Below, in pieces: positions 17,636 to 26,491 of a stretch of DNA of 64,000 nucleotides (its first letter is position 1; each line of letters starts with the position of its first letter). Made by a program: the position numbers and the translations under genes. The DNA comes from Sabulibacter ruber. Lineage in GTDB: Bacteria; Bacteroidota; Bacteroidia; Cytophagales; Hymenobacteraceae. The notes beneath the pieces are model-generated. The model worked only from the letters and a program-made list of their open reading frames with translations, ran no database searches and had not been told where the DNA came from. Location of the stretch: contig NZ_JAFFID010000001.1 of assembly GCF_017355955.1 (NCBI RefSeq), positions 620,001-684,000 on the forward strand, read 5' to 3'.

Positions 17636-19435
17636 ATGGATTTTAGCAATAGCACACCCACTACCTTCCCCCAGGATCCTCATTCCTTTTCCAGACCCGA
17701 GATTGCCCGTATCACCCACGTAGACTGGGAACTGCAGGTTGACTTTGAGAAAAAGCAACTCACCGGCACCGGTTTTTACCAGATAAACCACCAAGATGCA
17801 CCTGAAGTGATATTTGATGTACGTCACCTGCACATCACCGAAGTGCGGGTAGATGGGATTGATCAGGACGTGGATTTTATCTTAACCGAGGAGAAGCCAT
17901 TCCTGGGGCAAGCCTTGCATATTCCGCTTCAGCCTGCCTCAAACCGGGTAGAGATTCAATTCCAGACCACCCCTCAGGCTGCTGCCCTGCAGTGGCTTGA
18001 ACCCAGCCAAACCGCCGGTAAAACCCACCCATTCCTGTTTACCCAGTCCCAGGCAATTCTGGCGCGCACCTGGTTGCCATGCCAGGACAGTCCCAGCATA
18101 CGGTTTACCTACACAGCCAAAGTTCAGGTGCCTTCACATCTGCTGCCCCTCATGAGCGCCGACAATCCGCAGGAAAAAGACGCAAGCGGCAGGTACTTTT
18201 TTAAGATGGAGCAGCCTATTCCCTCCTACCTCTTGTCTTTAGCGGTGGGTGATCTAACCTTTGCGCCCCTGGGTACCCGCTGCGGTGTGTACGCCGAGCC
18301 CTCCTCCATAGAGGCAGCCGCATATGAGTTTGCCGATACTGAGAAAATGCTGGAAGCAGCGGAAAGTTTATACGGTCCTTACCTGTGGGGCCGCTATGAT
18401 TTGCTGGTGCTTCCGCCCAGTTTCCCGTTTGGCGGCATGGAAAACCCCAAGCTCACCTTCGCCACGCCTACTATCATTGCCGGAGATCGCTCGCTCACCA
18501 GCCTGGTGGCGCACGAACTGGCCCACTCCTGGTCGGGGAATCTGGTCACCAATGCCACCTGGAACGACTTCTGGCTCAACGAAGGCTTTACCGTGTACTT
18601 TGAGCGCCGCATCATGGAAGCCTTGTACGGCCAAGATTACGCCGAAATGCTGCACACCCTGGGCTACCAGGACTTGCTCCACACCCTGGAGGACCTCCAA
18701 GACAAACCCCAGGACACCTGCCTCAAACTGAACCTGGAGAACCGCGACCCAGACGAAGGCCTCACTGAGATTGCCTACGAGAAGGGCAATTACTTTCTCC
18801 GCCACATAGAAAAGTTGGTGGGGCGCGAACAATTCGATGCGTTTGTCAATAAATACTTTGGTACGTTCCGGTTCCAGTCCATGGATACGGCCGGTTTTGA
18901 GTTGTTCCTGGAAAATGAGCTGATAAACGGAGATGAAGAGCTCAGACAAAAAATAAATGCAGAGGGCTGGATACATACCCCCGGCTTACCGCAGGGAACT
19001 CCCCCCACCAAAGCGGTTCTATTTGAAAAAGTAGCCCAGGAACTAGGGAAATGGCAGCAAGGCACCTCGGCCCGCGACCTCGCCACTGGTGACTGGAGCA
19101 CGCATGAGTGGCTATATTTCTTAACCAATCTGCCCAGGGAGCTAAGCGTATCTCAAATGCAGGAGCTGAACCAGGCCTTTGGGTTCACAGATTCCGGGAA
19201 CGCAGAAATCCAGGCAGAGTGGCTACGGCACGCCATTAAACACCGCTATGAAATGGCTTACCCTGCCTTGGAGGCGTTTCTGGTGAGAGTAGGCAGAAGG
19301 AAGTTTCTGTTGCCCTTGTACAAAGCATTGCTGCAAACAGAGGAAGGAAAAACCAGGGCAAGAGACATTTACCGGAAAGCGCGCCCTAATTATCACGCGG
19401 TTTCTACCAGCACCCTGGACCCGCTTTTGCAGTAA
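17636..19435 (+). CDS. M1-family zinc aminopeptidase (leukotriene-A4-hydrolase-like)
   Basis: 599 residues without a signal peptide, so probably cytosolic. The exopeptidase motif is GGMEN (266-270) and the zinc site is HELAH (293-297) with the third ligand Glu316 in WLNEG. The N-terminal phrase DPHSFSRPEIARITH and the helical C-terminal domain match the aminopeptidase B/LTA4H branch. It removes N-terminal residues from peptides. The neighbour downstream is convergent with a shared terminator. Confidence 0.95.
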   Translation: MDFSNSTPTTFPQDPHSFSRPEIARITHVDWELQVDFEKKQLTGTGFYQINHQDAPEVIFDVRHLHITEVRVDGIDQDVDFILTEEKPFLGQALHIPLQPASNRVEIQFQTTPQAAALQWLEPSQTAGKTHPFLFTQSQAILARTWLPCQDSPSIRFTYTAKVQVPSHLLPLMSADNPQEKDASGRYFFKMEQPIPSYLLSLAVGDLTFAPLGTRCGVYAEPSSIEAAAYEFADTEKMLEAAESLYGPYLWGRYDLLVLPPSFPFGGMENPKLTFATPTIIAGDRSLTSLVAHELAHSWSGNLVTNATWNDFWLNEGFTVYFERRIMEALYGQDYAEMLHTLGYQDLLHTLEDLQDKPQDTCLKLNLENRDPDEGLTEIAYEKGNYFLRHIEKLVGREQFDAFVNKYFGTFRFQSMDTAGFELFLENELINGDEELRQKINAEGWIHTPGLPQGTPPTKAVLFEKVAQELGKWQQGTSARDLATGDWSTHEWLYFLTNLPRELSVSQMQELNQAFGFTDSGNAEIQAEWLRHAIKHRYEMAYPALEAFLVRVGRRKFLLPLYKALLQTEEGKTRARDIYRKARPNYHAVSTSTLDPLLQ

Positions 19436-19467
19436 GCCGCTACAACAGCGCTGCTTTTATCACTAAA

Positions 19468-19498
19468 GAGGCCCGCCAGAATCTCTCTGGCGGGCCTC
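19468..19498. terminator. Bidirectional terminator between the M1 peptidase and YciF-like genes
   Basis: GAGGCCCGCCAGA pairs with TCTGGCGGGCCTC around a short loop, between two convergent genes. Confidence 0.85.
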
Positions 19499-19521
19499 CT
19501 TATTGAAATCAGGTGCTTTGA

Positions 19522-20016
19522 TTAGTGATTTTCAGCTCTGTTGTTCACTGTACTCTCAGCAATCACGGTCAGTTTCTCGTCGGTCATTTTCTCTTCGTTC
19601 AGAATGGCTTTGAGCAGGTCCAGCACCTCGTTGTGGCCTAAGAACTTGGCGTAGGTACAGGCGGTGCCGTAACCGGCAATTTCATAGTGCTCAATGCGCT
19701 GGGCACAGGCAATGATACCGGCATCCATCACTTCTGGATCGGCGTCATGGGTCAGGAACTCGCGGGCCTCTCTAATGATGCCCTCCATGGCCATACATTT
19801 TTCACCGGAACCACTCATGCCCAGAATCTGGAAGCATTGCTCCAGCCGCTCAATCTGGCCTCTGGTTTCCATCATGTGCTGTTCCATTGCGGAGGCCAGC
19901 TCGCGGTTAGATACCTTCTGCATTATTTCAGGCATCGCCTTCATGATTTGCTGCTCTGCGTTGTACAGATCTTTCATCTGGTGGATGAACAAGTCATTCA
20001 ATGATGTTAATTTCAT
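19522..20016 (-). CDS. Ferritin-like DUF892 (YciE/YciF) family protein
   Basis: 164 residues forming a four-helix, ferritin-like bundle. Family motifs are LFIHQMKDLYNAEQQIMKAM at the N-terminus, Glu/His positions in MEQHMMETRGQIERLE, and QRIEHYEIAGYGT near residue 110. Known relatives are stress-induced, with a di-metal site; the physiological role is not settled. Single gene, convergent with the M1 peptidase. Confidence 0.9.
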   Translation of the reverse strand: MKLTSLNDLFIHQMKDLYNAEQQIMKAMPEIMQKVSNRELASAMEQHMMETRGQIERLEQCFQILGMSGSGEKCMAMEGIIREAREFLTHDADPEVMDAGIIACAQRIEHYEIAGYGTACTYAKFLGHNEVLDLLKAILNEEKMTDEKLTVIAESTVNNRAENH

Positions 20017-20188
20017 AGCTATACAGTTTTAGGTGAAAATCTCCACTAAGTATATTTTCTATACGATGCGTTTTTTGCCTAGTTCAAAAGAATTCAAGAA
20101 CTTCTGCTGCCGGGGCAGGTTTCCAAATTGTTTAGTCACTGCCCGGTTTTGCACCGTATAAGCCCAAAAGAATCAGATTACAGCATAC

Positions 20189-21073
20189 ATGACCAAATTT
20201 GAGCAGGCTCCCAAGGGCATTCTCATCGCCGTAGGCGGAAACGAAGACAAAGGCACCTACCCCAGAGCAAAAAAACAGTTCCACCTGAATTTTTTTGAGC
20301 TAGGTATTCTTAAGCGCATCATTGATGAAATGGGGGGCCACGAGGCTCAAATTGAAGTCATCACCACTGCTTCCATGATCCCTGAGGAGTTGGGGGCCCT
20401 GTATCTGCATGCCTTTCAGGTACTGGGCTGTAAGCAGGTGAACGTCATGGACATCAGGGAAGAGGCCGATGTGCTCAAACCCGAGTACCTGGAGCGGTTG
20501 CGCAAGGCCAGCGGCGTGATGTTCACCGGCGGCGACCAGTCCCGGCTTTCCCGGATTTTCCTGGGTTCTGCCTTCCACCAGATTCTGCTGCAGCGGTACC
20601 ACTACGAGGAGGGCTTTGTGATTGCGGGCACCAGCGCCGGCGCCATGGCCATGTCAGACATCATGATCACGGGCGGCAGCAGTTCCAGGGCGCTCCTGAA
20701 AGGATCAGTGAAGCTGGACCGTGGCTTGTCTTTTCAGGCCAACGTCATTTTTGACTCGCATTTCGTGAAACGTGGCCGATTCGGCCGCCTGATGGAAGCC
20801 GTAGCTACGCACCCTTTTAAAATAGGCATAGGGTTGGGCGAAGACACCGGCGTCCTGATCAGCCAGGGTAACTTTATAGAAACCATTGGTTCTAACCTGG
20901 TGATTGTGGTAGACGGCCACCACATCAAACACAACAATACGTCTTACACCGCCCCAGGCACTCCCCTTTCCATTGAGAATTTCAGGGTACACGTGTTGGC
21001 TTTGGGCAACTACTATGATATAAAAGAACGCAAGTTCTGCGTGGGCAAGAAACTGCCCGCCCTGGAGGAATAG
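20189..21073 (+). CDS. cphB: Cyanophycinase (serine-type exopeptidase)
   Basis: 294 residues, peptidase family S51. It hydrolyses cyanophycin (multi-L-arginyl-poly-L-aspartate) to beta-Asp-Arg dipeptides. Seen here are FTGGDQSRL (112-120), the nucleophile elbow GTSAGA with Ser149, and DSHF around His191. The N-terminal lysine-rich GGNEDKGT fits the family. No signal peptide, so intracellular. It is convergent with an isoaspartyl peptidase that would split the product dipeptide. Cyanophycin synthetase (cphA) is not in this window. Confidence 0.92.
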   Translation: MTKFEQAPKGILIAVGGNEDKGTYPRAKKQFHLNFFELGILKRIIDEMGGHEAQIEVITTASMIPEELGALYLHAFQVLGCKQVNVMDIREEADVLKPEYLERLRKASGVMFTGGDQSRLSRIFLGSAFHQILLQRYHYEEGFVIAGTSAGAMAMSDIMITGGSSSRALLKGSVKLDRGLSFQANVIFDSHFVKRGRFGRLMEAVATHPFKIGIGLGEDTGVLISQGNFIETIGSNLVIVVDGHHIKHNNTSYTAPGTPLSIENFRVHVLALGNYYDIKERKFCVGKKLPALEE

Positions 21074-21085
21074 AGTTCCCAAGGG

Positions 21086-21119
21086 TTTTGGGGCTACTTT
21101 CTGGAAAGCAGCCCCAAAA
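21086..21119. terminator. Bidirectional terminator between cyanophycinase and isoaspartyl peptidase
   Basis: Two 16-nt arms (21086-21101 and 21104-21119) with one mismatch, reading TTTTGGGGCT at one end and AGCCCCAAAA at the other. It is a close variant of the interspersed palindrome. Confidence 0.75.
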
Positions 21120-21122
21120 GAG

Positions 21123-22064
21123 CTACTCCTGGTAAATAGCCACAGTTGGTTCCTGCCCCGCAACCCAGCTGCCCCGGTACATGCCCTCAGAATTGAACGG
21201 CAAGGCCACTTCGCAGGTATAGCTTACCGCCACCAGCCCGCCTTCGCCGCCGTGCTGTTTCAGTTTCTGGTGCACTACCAGGTTGGAGGCCTCCGTTAAA
21301 GACAGGCCTTTGTACTCCATGAGGCAGGAAATGTCATACGCCACCACGTTCCGGATAAAGTACTCGCCGTGGCCTGTGCAGGAAACAGCGCAGGTCTTGT
21401 TATTGGCGTAAGTGCCGGCTCCAATAACAGGAGTGTCGCCAATGCGGTTGAAGTTCTTGTTGGTCATGCCCCCGGTAGAGGTAGCCGCCGCCAGATTCCC
21501 TTCCAGGTCTACCGCCACGGCTCCCACCGTCCCGAATTTCTTTTCCTCAGTCTCAGAGTGGTCCAGCATGTAGACATCAGAATCGCGCAGGGCTTGCCAC
21601 TGGTCGTAGCGTTGCTGGGTAAAGAAATAGGCATCGGGCTCAAAAGCAAGGCCCTGGTTGCGGGCAAACTCCTCGGCCCCGGGGTGGCTCAGGAACACGT
21701 GGTCTGAATGGTGCAAGACTTCGCTGGCCAGCAAAATGGGGTTCTTGATGTTTCGTACGCCGGTGATGGCTCCGGCTTCCAGGTTCCTGCCGCACATAAT
21801 GGAGGCATCCATCTCGTGGAAACCCAGTTTGTTGAAGACCGATCCGCGCCCGGCGTTAAACAAAGGACAATCCTCTAGGTTCACTACGGTGGCTTCCACG
21901 GCGGTTAAGGCAGAACCTCCCTCCCGCAAGATGTTATACCCCACCTCCAGGGCCTGCCGTAGGGCGGTGCGGTATTCTTTCTCCAGTTCGGGGGTTAGGG
22001 AAGCACGGGTAATGGTGCCGGCCCCGCCGTGCAGGGCCAGGGCAAAGGATTGCTTTTTCTCCAT
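21123..22064 (-). CDS. iaaA: Isoaspartyl peptidase / plant-type L-asparaginase
   Basis: Ntn-hydrolase, 313 residues, made as a precursor and cleaved before the nucleophile Thr179 in KKFGTVGAVA. The N-terminal FALALHGGAGTI and the block CPLFNAGRGSVF are typical, as are STGGMTNK and GAGTYANN after the cleavage site. It releases aspartate from beta-aspartyl dipeptides, including beta-Asp-Arg from cyanophycin. The cyanophycinase gene lies tail to tail 50 bp away, so a joint role in cyanophycin use is a fair inference. Confidence 0.92.
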   Translation of the reverse strand: MEKKQSFALALHGGAGTITRASLTPELEKEYRTALRQALEVGYNILREGGSALTAVEATVVNLEDCPLFNAGRGSVFNKLGFHEMDASIMCGRNLEAGAITGVRNIKNPILLASEVLHHSDHVFLSHPGAEEFARNQGLAFEPDAYFFTQQRYDQWQALRDSDVYMLDHSETEEKKFGTVGAVAVDLEGNLAAATSTGGMTNKNFNRIGDTPVIGAGTYANNKTCAVSCTGHGEYFIRNVVAYDISCLMEYKGLSLTEASNLVVHQKLKQHGGEGGLVAVSYTCEVALPFNSEGMYRGSWVAGQEPTVAIYQE

Positions 22065-22207
22065 AAGGTTCTCTTTCTACTTTTCTAGAAGTTCTGGTTT
22101 GAGGGACAAAACGATAGGCAAAATACACGTGAAAAGCCTCTGCAAATACCATGGGTCGGTGGATAAATTAATGTCCCCGAAGGGGAATCTAAACCCCCTA
22201 TTCTTTG

Positions 22208-22215
22208 TATATTTG
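22208..22215 (+). promoter_or_regulatory. -7 box upstream of the DUF3127 gene
   Basis: TATATTTG, an exact TAnnTTTG match, 39 bp before the start codon. No clear -33 TTG. Confidence 0.45.
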
Positions 22216-22253
22216 TAGAGTTTACTTTACTAATCATATTAAAATTATCACCT

Positions 22254-22634
22254 ATGTCTTTTGATGTACAGGGAAGATTGCACGAAATCTTTGACGAAAC
22301 CCAAGTGAGCGAAAAATTCCGGAAACGTGAATTCGTGTTGGAGATTCCAGACGGCTCTTATACGCAATATGCCAAGTTTCAGCTTACCCAAGACAAGTGC
22401 GGTATTCTTGATAACTACAAAAAAGGCGATGAAGTGAAGGTTGCTTTCAACCTGAGCGGTAAACCGTTCACTAAAAACGGCACCACCATGTACTTCACCA
22501 ACCTGCAGGCCTGGAGAGTAGAGCACGCCGGTGCCGCCCAGCCACAAGCCGCAGGAAACCCTTACGCCCAGCAGCCGGTTAAATCCAGCAGCTCCTTCAT
22601 CAGCGACGACATGGACAACGACCTTCCTTTCTAA
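22254..22634 (+). CDS. DUF3127 OB-fold-like protein with an SSB-type acidic tail
   Basis: 126 residues. Residues 1-90 are a DUF3127 domain (FDVQGRLHEIFDETQVSEKF at the start, LQAWRVE at the end), a Bacteroidota-typical small beta-rich domain. A Gln/Pro/Ala-rich linker follows, then the C-terminus DDMDNDLPF. That tail closely resembles the acidic tip of single-stranded DNA-binding protein (consensus ending D-[DI]-[LI]-P-F), which recruits repair and replication partners. I infer a ssDNA-related role. Own -7 box and own terminator. Confidence 0.88.
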   Translation: MSFDVQGRLHEIFDETQVSEKFRKREFVLEIPDGSYTQYAKFQLTQDKCGILDNYKKGDEVKVAFNLSGKPFTKNGTTMYFTNLQAWRVEHAGAAQPQAAGNPYAQQPVKSSSSFISDDMDNDLPF

Positions 22635-22660
22635 GGAATATTTGCTTCCTCATACAAGAG

Positions 22661-22687
22661 AATGCGGCCCCGAAAAGGCCGCATTTT
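22661..22687 (+). terminator. Terminator of the DUF3127 gene
   Basis: AATGCGGCC pairs with GGCCGCATT around a 7-nt loop, then T residues. Confidence 0.85.
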
Positions 22688-22778
22688 TCGTTTTGGGCCT
22701 ATTTTTGACAGAACACAGCTAAAACCCAGATTTTTCCGTAGTGCCCAATATCCCCGAGAAGCCGGATCAGCAGAGGAC

Positions 22779-23627
22779 ATGACAACACAAACAGACCAGA
22801 GGGTGATGGTAGTGACGGGCGCAAGCTCGGGCATTGGAAAAGCCACCGCCGAAGCCTTGGCCCAGCAAGGGGCCCACGTGATACTAATTTGCCGGAGCGC
22901 CCAGAAAGGCCAGCAGGCCATCACCGATATCCAGAAAAAAGTACCAGAGGCCAGGCTATCGCTCCACCTGGCAGATTTGTCTTCTTTGCAGGAGGTAAGG
23001 CGCGTAGCCGAAGAACTAAAAGAGAACTACCCGGTCATTGACGTGCTCATCAACAACGCGGGCCTGATTCCCGGCACCCTGCAAACCACAGTAGACGGAT
23101 GGGAACTGGCCTGGGCCACCAACCACCTGGCTCCTTTCCTGCTCACCAACCTGCTCATGGATTCTTTGCTGGCCTCGGAGCAAGGCCGGGTGATCAACGT
23201 GACGTCAGAAGCCCACCGGCTGGGGCAACTGGACTTTGAGCACGCGGGCAAGCCCGAGAAATACAGCGCCATAACCGCCTACGCAGATTCCAAGCTGGCC
23301 AACATCTACTTCACCTATGAACTAGCCCGCCGAACTGAGTTCACCAATGTGACCGTGAACTGCCTGCACCCGGGCGTGGTGGCCACCAATTTTGGGAAGA
23401 ACAGCAATATCTTTGTGAAGAGCCTGATGCTCCTGAGCCGGTTGTTCATGAAATCGCCGGCTAAGGGTGCCCAAACCTCGGTGTATCTGGCTACCTCGCC
23501 GTACGTAAAGCACGTAAGCGGCAAGTACTTCAAGAACAGCCGCCAGGTGAACTCCTCCGCCGATTCCAACAACGCCCACCTGGCCCGCCGGCTTTGGGAC
23601 ATCAGTGCGGAGCAGACGGGATTTTAG
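22779..23627 (+). CDS. Short-chain dehydrogenase/reductase (retinol-dehydrogenase-like)
   Basis: I chose the ATG at 22779 (MTTQTDQRVMVVTG, 282 aa), because the first ATG in the frame (22662) lies inside the DUF3127 terminator. An AGAGGA stretch precedes 22779. The Rossmann motif is TGASSGIG, the structural motif NNAG is present, and the catalytic Tyr and Lys occur as YADSK. The region NVTVNCLHPGVVATNFGK fits the subgroup resembling vertebrate retinol dehydrogenases. NAD(P)-dependent oxidoreductase of unknown substrate. The AlbA_2 gene follows after 43 bp. Confidence 0.9.
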   Translation: MTTQTDQRVMVVTGASSGIGKATAEALAQQGAHVILICRSAQKGQQAITDIQKKVPEARLSLHLADLSSLQEVRRVAEELKENYPVIDVLINNAGLIPGTLQTTVDGWELAWATNHLAPFLLTNLLMDSLLASEQGRVINVTSEAHRLGQLDFEHAGKPEKYSAITAYADSKLANIYFTYELARRTEFTNVTVNCLHPGVVATNFGKNSNIFVKSLMLLSRLFMKSPAKGAQTSVYLATSPYVKHVSGKYFKNSRQVNSSADSNNAHLARRLWDISAEQTGF

Positions 23628-23670
23628 GCTGCTTTTCTTTTTTCACCCTTAAAACAGGAGGCACAGCGGC

Positions 23671-24303
23671 ATGCAAGGAACCCAGGAAATGTATTTGTTG
23701 ATCATGCAGGGCGAAAGCGAAACCCTGGAGTTCAAGAAGACTATTGCCCATGCGGCCCGCATTGCCCGCACCATTGTATCCTTTGCCAACGCCCGGGGCG
23801 GTCAGATTTTGGTGGGCGTGCAGGACAACGGCACCATTACCGGCGTAGACCCGGAAGAGGAAATGCACACGTTGAACCTGGCCGTGAACTCTTTCTGTGA
23901 TCCGCCGGTGCAGGTCTTCTACCAGGAAGTGGAAATGGACGAGGGCACCGTACTTAAAGTGATCATACCGGAAAGTACTACTAAACCTCACTTAGCCAAA
24001 GTGAAAGAAGATGACTGGCGCAGTTACATCAGGGTGAAAGACGAGAGTGTGCAGACCAATCTGGTGGAAGGAACTCTGCCCTCCCCGGAGCCGGCTACTG
24101 AGACCCTGGAGGAAATAGTTGACCACCAGCAGGAACGTATTCTGGAGCTGCTCAAAAGATTCCGCCGGCTCACCCTCAAAGATTTCATGCAGCTTGGTAG
24201 CTTACCTAAACCCCAACTTCAGCGCCTGTTAGGCATCATGGTGTTGCAAGGCCGCATCAGGCTTTATGACAAGGAAAAAGAACCGTACTACACACTTTTC
24301 TGA
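23671..24303 (+). CDS. AlbA_2 (Schlafen-type) putative DNA-binding protein
   Basis: 210 residues. Residues about 14-135 form an AlbA_2 domain: ESETLEFKKT, then IVSFANARGGQILVGVQDNG, with the typical VDPEEE turn. The C-terminal 60 residues (LLKRFRRLTLKDFMQLGSLP) look like a winged helix. Such proteins are often called transcriptional regulators, and some act in phage defence or RNA cleavage; nothing here decides. An AGGAGG lies about 9 nt before the ATG, unusual in this window. An alternative start is six codons in. Probably follows the SDR in one transcript. Confidence 0.82.
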   Translation: MQGTQEMYLLIMQGESETLEFKKTIAHAARIARTIVSFANARGGQILVGVQDNGTITGVDPEEEMHTLNLAVNSFCDPPVQVFYQEVEMDEGTVLKVIIPESTTKPHLAKVKEDDWRSYIRVKDESVQTNLVEGTLPSPEPATETLEEIVDHQQERILELLKRFRRLTLKDFMQLGSLPKPQLQRLLGIMVLQGRIRLYDKEKEPYYTLF

Positions 24304-24316
24304 GGTACAAAGTACC

Positions 24317-24502
24317 TTAAGGCCAGACAAACAGCCCAGAACGCACCACTTCCTCCTCCCCGTTCTCGGCGGCAGCCTGGTACTGCAGGATGGATTCCAG
24401 GTCAGCCTGGTGCTGCTCCAGGGCAAGTTGTCCTTCTACATCGCAGATAGAAGAAAGCCAGCCCAACAGCACACCCACCCCAAGGGTAAATAAAACTTTC
24501 AT
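24317..24502 (-). CDS. Small protein with a hydrophobic N-terminus
   Basis: 61 residues, beginning MKVLFTLGVGVLLGWLSSI, which could be a signal peptide or a single membrane helix, followed by a Glu/Gln-rich tail. I recognise no family. It lies 43 bp behind the ABC permease gene on the same strand, with a copy of the interspersed palindrome between them, so it may be the last gene of that operon. It is short and could be spurious. Confidence 0.45.
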   Translation of the reverse strand: MKVLFTLGVGVLLGWLSSICDVEGQLALEQHQADLESILQYQAAAENGEEEVVRSGLFVWP

Positions 24503-24511
24503 TTGAATTGG

Positions 24512-24540
24512 TTTTAAGCCTGTTTTTAGAAAACTAGCCG
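24512..24540. repeat. Interspersed palindrome copy
   Basis: TTTTAAGCCTGTTTTTAG then AAAACTAGCCG; a good left half with a degraded right half, between the permease and the small-protein gene. Confidence 0.5.
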
Positions 24541-24545
24541 AAGAA

Positions 24546-25322
24546 CTATTGCCGCACTCTTTTGCTGGAATACCAGGTGCCTAGGACAAGGAGCGCCGCG
24601 CTACAACCCAGGCTGTACCACATTTGGGGCACAAACAAGTGGGCTTCTTTTGAGGTAGAGGTGTTAGCCGCAAAGAAAGGCCAGCTGTACGGGTAATAGC
24701 CAATGTGCTCCCAGCTGGAACCAATAAGGAACGCCAGCACAAACATTATCCCCGACCCGATGCTTACCGCGATGTTTCTGAACTGAAAACTGATGCAGAA
24801 CTGCAGGGTCAGGATGAACAACGAGGCCAGGAAGATGCGAAAAGCGCCTATACTGATGTGGGCCACGTGCTGGTAATGCTGGAACCCAAACTCGGGCTTC
24901 AGGAAGCCCAGCAGGTACCCGGCCGCCAACAAACCCGCCCAGAACGTGACAAACGACACCAGCGTGAGCCACAACAGCAACAGGTACTTGTTTACAAAGA
25001 CAGTCCATTTGGGCACGGGAGCGGCATACAGCTGTTTCCAGCCGTAGGAATTGTGCTCAATGCCGTTCACCAGCGCCGTTACCAAGGCCAGGAACATGGG
25101 AAGCAGCAACTGGGAAGTAGCCATGAAGTTGTTCCCTACCCAATGAAACCACGGGTCTGCCCCCGGCTTCAGAATTCGATCGCCCCGGAAAAAGAAGACC
25201 AGAAACGTCATACCCACCACCGAGAGAGGGGCCAACACCGAAAGCCACAGCGCCCAGGAGTTCTTGATTTTAAGCGACTCAGCGGAAAGTCCGCGCCGCA
25301 AATAAGTAACCGTAGTTTCCAT
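24546..25322 (-). CDS. ABC-2 type exporter permease
   Basis: I start at the METTVTYL methionine at 25322, which gives 258 residues and a 2-bp gap to the upstream ATPase gene. The frame opens five codons earlier inside that gene. About six membrane helices are visible (LSVLAPLSVVGMTFLVFFF, LLLPMFLALVTALV, and others). It resembles the permeases of bacitracin/lantibiotic-type exporters. It pairs with the ATPase 25325-26308. The operon is divergent from two LytS/LytTR systems, so regulation by them is likely but unproven. Confidence 0.85.
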   Translation of the reverse strand: METTVTYLRRGLSAESLKIKNSWALWLSVLAPLSVVGMTFLVFFFRGDRILKPGADPWFHWVGNNFMATSQLLLPMFLALVTALVNGIEHNSYGWKQLYAAPVPKWTVFVNKYLLLLWLTLVSFVTFWAGLLAAGYLLGFLKPEFGFQHYQHVAHISIGAFRIFLASLFILTLQFCISFQFRNIAVSIGSGIMFVLAFLIGSSWEHIGYYPYSWPFFAANTSTSKEAHLFVPQMWYSLGCSAALLVLGTWYSSKRVRQ

Positions 25323-25324
25323 TT

Positions 25325-26308
25325 TTAAACAAGGCAAAGAGGTGAGGTTTGTGTAAGGATAGAGTTTGCCGGTAATTCTTGCTGGGTCATGGAAAGGAAA
25401 ACTTCTTCCAGACTCTGTTGGGCATAAACCAGGCCAGACACCGTAATTCCATGGTTCACCAACAAGCGGTTCAGGTGCCCCACGGCTTCCTTGACCGGCA
25501 CGGAAACGCGTAATCGGTTACCTGGCAAAGCTTCCACTTCGTACCCCTGCAATAACAGTACTTCATTTGCTGACAGGACATTATCTACCTCCACTTCCAG
25601 TACTCTTGCAGGTAAGGTTTTCTGCCGTAGTTCCTGCACCGAGCCTTCAAACGAGAGCCTGCCCTGGTGCAGGATAGACAAATGGGTGACCGTTTTCTCA
25701 ATTTCACTGAGCAGGTGGCTAGACAGAAAGATGGTTTTACCATGCTCCTGGTTCAAGTCAATCAGCAGTTCGCGCATTTCCCGGATGCCACTGGGGTCTA
25801 AGCCGTTCGTAGGCTCGTCCAGGATGAGCAGCTCGGGGTCTGAAAGCAACGCCAGCGCGATGCCCAGCCGCTGGCACATGCCCAGGGAATAATGCTTCAC
25901 CGGTCGGTGGGCGTCCTGCTGCAGCCGCACAATCTCCAGCACGATCTCCACCCGCTTCTTGTCTACGCCCAGCAGGCGGCGCAAAACTTCCAGGTTGTCT
26001 CGGCCGGAAAGGTGGCGGTACAGGCTGGGCACTTCAATCAGGGCACCAATCTGCCGGAGCACCTCCACCCTATTCCGGCCCAGTTCCTTCCCGAACAATT
26101 GAATTGAGCCTCCCGATGGTTTGAGCAACCCTAACAGCAGGCGAATGGTGGTGGTTTTACCGGCCCCGTTGGGTCCCAGAAACCCGTAGATGCTGCCTTT
26201 GGGGATGTTCAGGTGTAAACCGGTCAGGATTTCGCGGCTGCCGTAGCGGTAGCGCAGGTCCTGCGTTTGGATAAGGTGTTTCATAGCCGAAGGGGTTTGA
26301 TGCTTCAA
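25325..26308 (-). CDS. ABC transporter ATPase (BcrA/drug-export type)
   Basis: 327 residues. Walker A is GPNGAGKTT (45-53), the signature is YSLGMCQRLGIA, and Walker B is LLILDEPTNGLDP. A roughly 100-residue C-terminal extension is typical of the CcmA/BcrA branch. The signature has Cys where most relatives have Lys or Gln (YSLGMKQRL). The start could also be Met9 (MKHLIQTQ). Expected to power the ABC-2 permease directly downstream for export of a peptide or lipid-like compound. Confidence 0.92.
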   Translation of the reverse strand: MKHQTPSAMKHLIQTQDLRYRYGSREILTGLHLNIPKGSIYGFLGPNGAGKTTTIRLLLGLLKPSGGSIQLFGKELGRNRVEVLRQIGALIEVPSLYRHLSGRDNLEVLRRLLGVDKKRVEIVLEIVRLQQDAHRPVKHYSLGMCQRLGIALALLSDPELLILDEPTNGLDPSGIREMRELLIDLNQEHGKTIFLSSHLLSEIEKTVTHLSILHQGRLSFEGSVQELRQKTLPARVLEVEVDNVLSANEVLLLQGYEVEALPGNRLRVSVPVKEAVGHLNRLLVNHGITVSGLVYAQQSLEEVFLSMTQQELPANSILTQTSPLCLV

Positions 26309-26464
26309 ATGAAAGCGGTTCCTCCGGCGGCTGCAACTAAACTATACCAACCCCTTATTCTTGTAGACGAATCCCGCTTTTACCCATTTCAAGCTGTTCA
26401 TCTATAAAATACAGGCGTTGGTCTAAATCCTTTTCGTTCCTGCGGGAAAGCGTAGGTGAATGCG

Positions 26465-26472
26465 TAGTTTTG
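26465..26472 (+). promoter_or_regulatory. -7 box before the first LytS/LytTR pair
   Basis: TAGTTTTG matches TAnnTTTG, 20 bp before the kinase start. It overlaps the start of an interspersed palindrome copy (26468-26490). No -33 TTG seen. Confidence 0.35.
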
Positions 26473-26490
26473 GCTTGTTTTCAGGAAAAC
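26468..26490. repeat. Interspersed palindrome copy abutting a start codon
   Basis: TTTTGGCTTGTTTTC then AGGAAAAC, ending one base before the ATG of the histidine kinase. Confidence 0.5.
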
Positions 26491-26491
26491 G

